From assembly GCA_030267565.1 (NCBI GenBank), contig BRXU01000011.1:672501-736500 (forward strand): 64,000 bases of DNA. The letters are read 5' to 3'. Position numbers and translations under genes: made by a program. Shown in pieces: positions 59,321 to 64,000 of this stretch (position 1 is the stretch's first letter; every line of letters begins with the position of its first letter). The stretch is from Pleodorina starrii (Eukaryota > Chlorophyta > Chlorophyceae > Chlamydomonadales > Volvocaceae). The notes under the pieces were generated by a model that saw only the letters and a program-made list of their open reading frames with translations, was not told the DNA's origin and did not search any database.

Positions 59321-61589
59321 AAGACAAGGGACTGTTAAGATGAGGGCAGGAGGCGGAGGCGGTGGGGTGGCTTCCCGGCCCGCTGCCTCAGCAGCCACAG
59401 CATGTGAGCCTGGTTTGGAAAGACTCTGAATTGACACCTTAGAAACGAGTGGGGCCTTCAGCGAGAGAGGGGACTGAGAAGAGTGACCCTGGAGAGCAGA
59501 GGAGTGTACATAGCCGCTTTGAGGAAGAGAGTATGCACTTGACGTAGATAGCATAACCATGAATGTCGCAAGTATACTGGTTATGTGTTGTGGGGTGTTT
59601 TTGCACAAGCGTTTCGTTTACCCTAAAAAAAGTGCGCATGCGGATCGCCGCGCTTTCCTCGTGTCTGTGTCGGGCTGTCCGTGGCTGCGGTATGGTGGCG
59701 CGCAGGTGGGATGGAGTTACGCGGACGGCGTTTTGTTTACGGGGCCGGGGTTCCTGCGCTGCCGCGTCCTCGCGGCCGCGGGGCCAAGTATTTTGCGCTC
59801 ATAGCGCAGATCAGCTCGTGCGGGACGCATTGCCCCGGCTGCTGTTCATCCGACGGTTCGGCAGTATGGTTTTGGCTTTTGACTGTATTCGATCTTCTCG
59901 GTGTGGTTTTTGCAGTTGTAGGTGCATTGCTGTCGTATTCCTTGTGTAGAGTTGCGTAGAGATGTTGCATCCCCGGGGCCCACCCGGGACAGCAGGGGGT
60001 TGTTGGTTGGGTTGTGGCTGCCAGCTACCGACGCGGTACAGCTGGTCTCCAAGTTGTGACGTGTGTTTGTGTGCGTGTGGGCAGGTGGGGCGGGACTCGC
60101 TGTAGGCTGCCTCGCCCATTCGGGACGCACCTTCTGTACATCGGCGTCCCCTTCACGCTTGCATGTCGGGGAGTTGGGTGCAGCAACGTAAACCAAGCCA
60201 TGGAGCTGTCGTGCTGAGGTCGCCATCTGCGGCTTGCCATGGGTGTTCTTAACAGATCCTGATACCGGTAATGAATAAATCCGCAAGGCCCACTTCGGCC
60301 GACGTGTGAAATCCAGTCCAGCGGGGTGAAAGGGACCCGGATGGCCGCTCCTTTGGTTGGTTTGGTTGTGTTACGGTGGGATCCAGACCTTGAGAAGGGC
60401 AGCTGGCCTGCGGGCGCTTTGGTGTAGTGGGCCGTCTGGGCTGATGTGGGCTTAATCGGTCGGATATCAAGCATGTCATTGCTGGGTCGTTGCTGGGTGC
60501 ATATGTTGATCACTGCCGGAATGGTGCCGCACGCTCGCACCGTCCTTGTCCTACACATCTTGAATGAGTCAGGCGGCTATCGACATCGCATGGGTACCCG
60601 GCGCTCGTTGATTTTGTAAGTTGTAAGAAGTGCAGCTGTATCAAGTATGACGTGCCATGCTGGATCATCCCCCACGCTCGCCTGTGGCCCGCTGCAGTCG
60701 TGGCGGCATCAGTAATTCGTTCGCTCGCATCCCAGTGCCGTACTAGCGTAGCAGGCTGTTTGAGTTTATGCGCGATTAAGATACGTGCACTGTCTCGGCC
60801 TGGCTGCAGTCGGCATAGGCAATGTAACTCCACTAAGTGTCCCACGGGTCAGCGCATGAACCCCTGGATGCGTACTTCTCCTGGCATGACACTGCGTGTT
60901 GCACTGAGTCAACACAGGCGTGGGGGTCTGGAAGGGCCAAGTAAGCTCAAGGATGTCCAGCGGGGCTGCGACTCAAGCAGGGCACAAATGTGTTCCGCAC
61001 GAAAGATGCGGACAGAGGAGACGGGGGCCTTGCCCCCAACATCCTAAACGGAATAATGCACGGCGCCTTGCTTCAATAGACTGTGCCCATCTTATTTTCG
61101 CTGACTTGTAGCGATAATTAGGGGCCTCCTCGGGACACAAGGAAAGGCCGGGGTCGATGCGCGATGGCATCCTGCCACTTCGTTTTGTGTGCCCTGTTGT
61201 AGTAGGTAAAGACGCCCTAACATATCTCTGCACTTGCGTATGTTTTAACCCCAATGGAAACGCATTCGGAAATTGCAGTACTCGCAACGTGGCTCGCCCC
61301 GAGACCGCGATGAACGACCAACGTCACACATACTGTCATACTGCTATCAACTACGCAGCGTGTGCCGCACTGAGGGCCTACCTCATTTGTATACATCGAG
61401 CACGAGCTTCGGACCGAACGGGTCAGCCCTTTTACACCTACGGTTTGGTCGGTTAGACGACTTGAGGGCTCTGCAAGTTTTATCAGCATCCTTTCTACTC
61501 AAGGTAGAGGCTTATACAATTCGCTTTGTTCCCCGTTCCTTCACGCACTGTCACCAAACCAGCCGACCGGTCTCTGCAGGCTTGCAAAG
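59321..61589. other. Intergenic / 5' region of the complex I subunit gene
   Basis: 2.3 kb. It should include the 3' UTR of the preceding gene and the promoter of the NDUFS7 gene, plus any exon for a mitochondrial presequence (not located). Open frames are short and lack motifs. An intron acceptor (CTGCAG) lies at 61574-61579, ten bases before the NDUFS7 ATG, so at least one upstream exon exists. Confidence 0.45.
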
Positions 61590-62523
61590 ATGTCGAAGGC
61601 GGTAGCTGCTGCGAAGGGCATGGAGTTTGTTGTCAGCAAGGTGGACAACGTCATTAACTGGGCTCGCGCGGGCTCCATTTGGCCCATGACGTTCGGGCTG
61701 GCGTGCTGTGCCGTGGAGATGATGCACGCCGGTGCTTCGCGTTATGACCTGGATCGCTTCGGCATCATTTTCCGTCCGTCGCCGCGCCAGTCGGACTGCA
61801 TGATTGTCGCCGGAACGCTCACCAACAAGATGGCGCCAGCGCTGCGCAAGGTGTATGACCAGATGCCTGAGCCAAAGTGGGTGGTTTCCATGGGCAGCTG
61901 CGCCAACGGCGGCGGCTACTATCACTACTCCTACGCGGTGGTCCGCGGCTGTGACCGCGTCGTGCCGGTTGACGTGTACGTCCCCGGCTGCCCCCCGACG
62001 GCGGAGGGCCTGCTGTACGGTCTCCTGCAGCTGCAGAAGAAGATTTACCGGTCAAAGACCGCGCAGGTTAGTCGGACGTTCGGATGCTGCCGCCGGGAGC
62101 GCCGCTTCGACAAGGCTGCGCCATCTAGGATGAGAGGGGGGATTTCCTCGCTGGCGGTGCACTCGCGTGAACTCTGGGCATTCTGCAGGGGCACAGCCCC
62201 AGAGGTATATACACGGTCGAGCGCTTTTCCATGCCATCCCGCTGGGGCAGGTTGGGGTGTCAGTATCTCGTACTTCTGCCAGGTGATGTTCATTAAACCA
62301 AGTTCTGCGTGTGCGTGCCCGCCCAAGAGGCGATGCGCGTGCGGCGACTGTCGCGGGCAAATCCCAGTCGGTTCCCACACGCGCATTTTCGTTCCATGCC
62401 CATGACTTTGCCCCTTGCCCTCGCCCATGACTGGCCTCCTGCCCTTGCCTCCTGCCCTTGCCCATGACTGGCCTCCTGCCTCTGCTCCTTCCTGCCTCCT
62501 CACAGATCTGGTACAAGAAGTAA
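61590..62523 (+). CDS. NDUFS7: Mitochondrial complex I 20-kDa Fe-S subunit (PSST/NDUFS7; NUO10 in Chlamydomonas nomenclature)
   Basis: This subunit carries the terminal 4Fe-4S cluster N2 that hands electrons to ubiquinone. Two visible exons, 61590-62066 and 62506-62523, join in phase; the last encodes only IWYKK and the stop, the typical PSST ending. Cluster N2 cysteines are visible in [24 protein letters not shown] and [11 protein letters not shown]. Other conserved text: [45 protein letters not shown] and [15 protein letters not shown]. From this ATG the protein is 164 aa, about the mature length. The frame stays open upstream through LAK to a splice acceptor at 61579, so a targeting presequence is probably encoded in an upstream exon that I could not place. 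Confidence 0.95.
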
Positions 62524-63831
62524 GCGACAGGCGGCAGTTGCCTGTGTGCCGGGGCTTCCCAGGGCTGCACGCTGTGCGGTGGGGAGACGCAGCGAGCGCC
62601 TCCATGAGTTGGGAGGGGCTGGAGGGGCCGACGGGGCGAGCTGATGCATTTCCACAGCGCAGCGGAAGGAACTGCGCTCGTTTCCCTTCGGAGCGCTGCG
62701 GGCGGCTCTCCGCAGCAGGCGGGCGGTTGATGCGGGAAAGCCTAAATGAAGCTTGACAACAAGGGGGCGTGTGCCTGTGTGCTTGTGTGCGCGTGCGTTG
62801 AGGCAGGGGTGGGGTGTTGTGCTTTAGGTGTGGTTCATCTGAGGTCTGGCGAGGAGTGCATGCTCCACGCTTCTTTGCTTTCGGTTTGTGGGTGGCGCTT
62901 GACATATGGAGGGGGGACTGTGCGTTGCTGAGCACCCTCTGCTTTGCGTCCAGGAATCCAGCAGCATCGGCCTTAAGCAAAGCAGGGAGCTGACGGGTGG
63001 TAATGAGGTGCCTTGACTGGCTAATATGACTCGCAAAAAAAGCCAAATGCTGGCGTGGAAGCTGTCTCGCTTTCCCGTCGCTGCGTTTGCTGTGTTCCCG
63101 TCGACAGAGGTGTAGGTGGCGGAAGACGCTGACCGCAACCCGCTGCTCGTTGCTAACGCTCTTTACCACGCTGTGCGGCGATGGATTGCGCATTCGCAAG
63201 GGAAATCGGCGACCGTCTCCAGCCGCGGGGCTGCTGTCCCGGTGCTCGGGTGTGGTGCGGAGTGGTGCATTTCCCGCGCAGTCACCAACTCTGTGCGTTT
63301 GTGCCGCTGGAGGAGGTAGTGCCGGGCACGTGGTGTAAATTGCTAGTACCGGTAGACAGTCCGCAAACTATTTGGCAACGGCTGAGCAAAATATGTTGCG
63401 TTGCCGGCCCATCCACCCGCGGCGGCGATCTGGAATGTAAAAGTGCGATTGATGGCATTCGACCGCACGTGTGACACAACTGTCAGCTGGTTCAGTCGTG
63501 ACGTCACCTCCCCATCCGCCAACACCCCTTCCAGAGCACCCACTCGCATCTCCTCGCACGAGTGCCCGCAAGTATAAGTCAGGACCGGCACATATCCACA
63601 GCCATGGTCAAATACCACGCCGCGTCGCAGCAAACGCACTTACCACCGTAGCAATAACGTTGGACAATGCTCCCCTCAGATCAATAACCTGAGCCCCTCG
63701 CAACCCCTCATCCACCCCGTTAAACTCCCCACGTCGGTGGCTCCGTCCCTTGGGTGCCTCCGCCGCCGTGTCCCAACGTACTACAGCGTGACGTCATCCC
63801 CCGTGACGTAAAACCCAGTATCCTGTAAGCT
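62524..63831. other. Intergenic region between convergent NDUFS7 and TraB-like genes
   Basis: No gene supported. The two genes converge, so both 3' UTRs lie here. A TGACGTCA palindrome with a second TGACGT occurs at about 63789-63809, just downstream of the TraB-like stop. Confidence 0.4.
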
Positions 63832-64000
63832 TCACTGCGCATCCGCCAGCAACGGGCTCACGTCCCCGTCGCGCAGCGCCGCGGGCCAGTAGCGCACCAT
63901 GCCGCGCACGTGAGCGCTGCCCACCACGCCCACCACCGCCCGCACACCTTGCAGCCCTTGCAGCGCGCCGTCACCCAGGCCCGCCGGCGCGGAGCGGGCC
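63832..64000 (-). CDS. C-terminus of probable TraB-domain protein (5' part beyond window)
   Basis: The final exon reads leftward from the window edge to a TGA at 63832-63834. The text LQGVRAVVGVVGSAHVRGMV, then RYWPAALRDGDVSPLLADAQ, fits the end of TraB/PrgY/TIKI-family proteins, where a hydrophobic strand is followed by VVGxxHVxG. Plant and algal TraB proteins are organellar or membrane proteins of poorly known function. Only about 55 residues are visible, so the family call is tentative. Confidence 0.6.
   Translation of the reverse strand, partial: ARSAPAGLGDGALQGLQGVRAVVGVVGSAHVRGMVRYWPAALRDGDVSPLLADAQ

Overview
The window looks like nuclear DNA of a volvocine green alga (Chlamydomonas/Volvox relatives). 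It is GC-rich and intron-dense with GT-AG introns. Gln, Ala and Gly runs interrupt real proteins. Gene families include PTB-type phosphate transporters, ankyrin/F-box-like proteins and an mTERF protein, and a complex I subunit gene sits in the nucleus. Gene calls rest on my own splicing by eye: exon ends were placed at GT/AG sites that keep reading phase and match remembered family motifs. No alignment was run.

Layout. 1-1112 (-): 3'-truncated SDR dehydrogenase. 3003-5270 (-): ankyrin-repeat protein with an F-box-like N-terminus. 6623-14166 (-): 15-exon PTB/PiT phosphate transporter with a 597-codon Gln-rich loop. 14985-34372: a LINE retrotransposon (-) bounded by a 13-bp target-site duplication and split by a 14.4-kb inverted-repeat element. 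35432-37045 (-): Vps55/LEPROT-like membrane protein. 40010-42108 (-): unrecognised 173-aa protein. 43889-48462 (-): UBA3, the NEDD8-activating enzyme catalytic subunit, in nine exons. 49140-52747 (+): mTERF-like protein, divergent from UBA3. 54126-59320 (+): NTF2/SnoaL-like protein with a long low-complexity linker. 61590-62523 (+): complex I 20-kDa subunit (PSST/NDUFS7). 63832-64000 (-): C-terminus of a probable TraB-domain protein. The genes are unrelated housekeeping or accessory genes and do not form a pathway.

The most unusual region is 15-34.4 kb. The LINE encodes ORF1, an APE-type endonuclease and a reverse transcriptase. It is cut in the middle of ORF2 by an element with long, modular, palindrome-rich terminal inverted repeats flanked by CGCTGGGG direct repeats. 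Dropping the element and one repeat copy puts endonuclease and RT back in one frame. Inside the element, a 6.6-7.0 kb body occurs twice in tandem. Each copy carries a 137-bp satellite and a relic of a second LINE. I found no transposase, so the element resembles non-autonomous foldback elements. Host genes share two further signals: a GACCC-NN-GGGTC motif seen ten times, all outside the transposons, and a ~65-bp segment common to introns of two unrelated genes.
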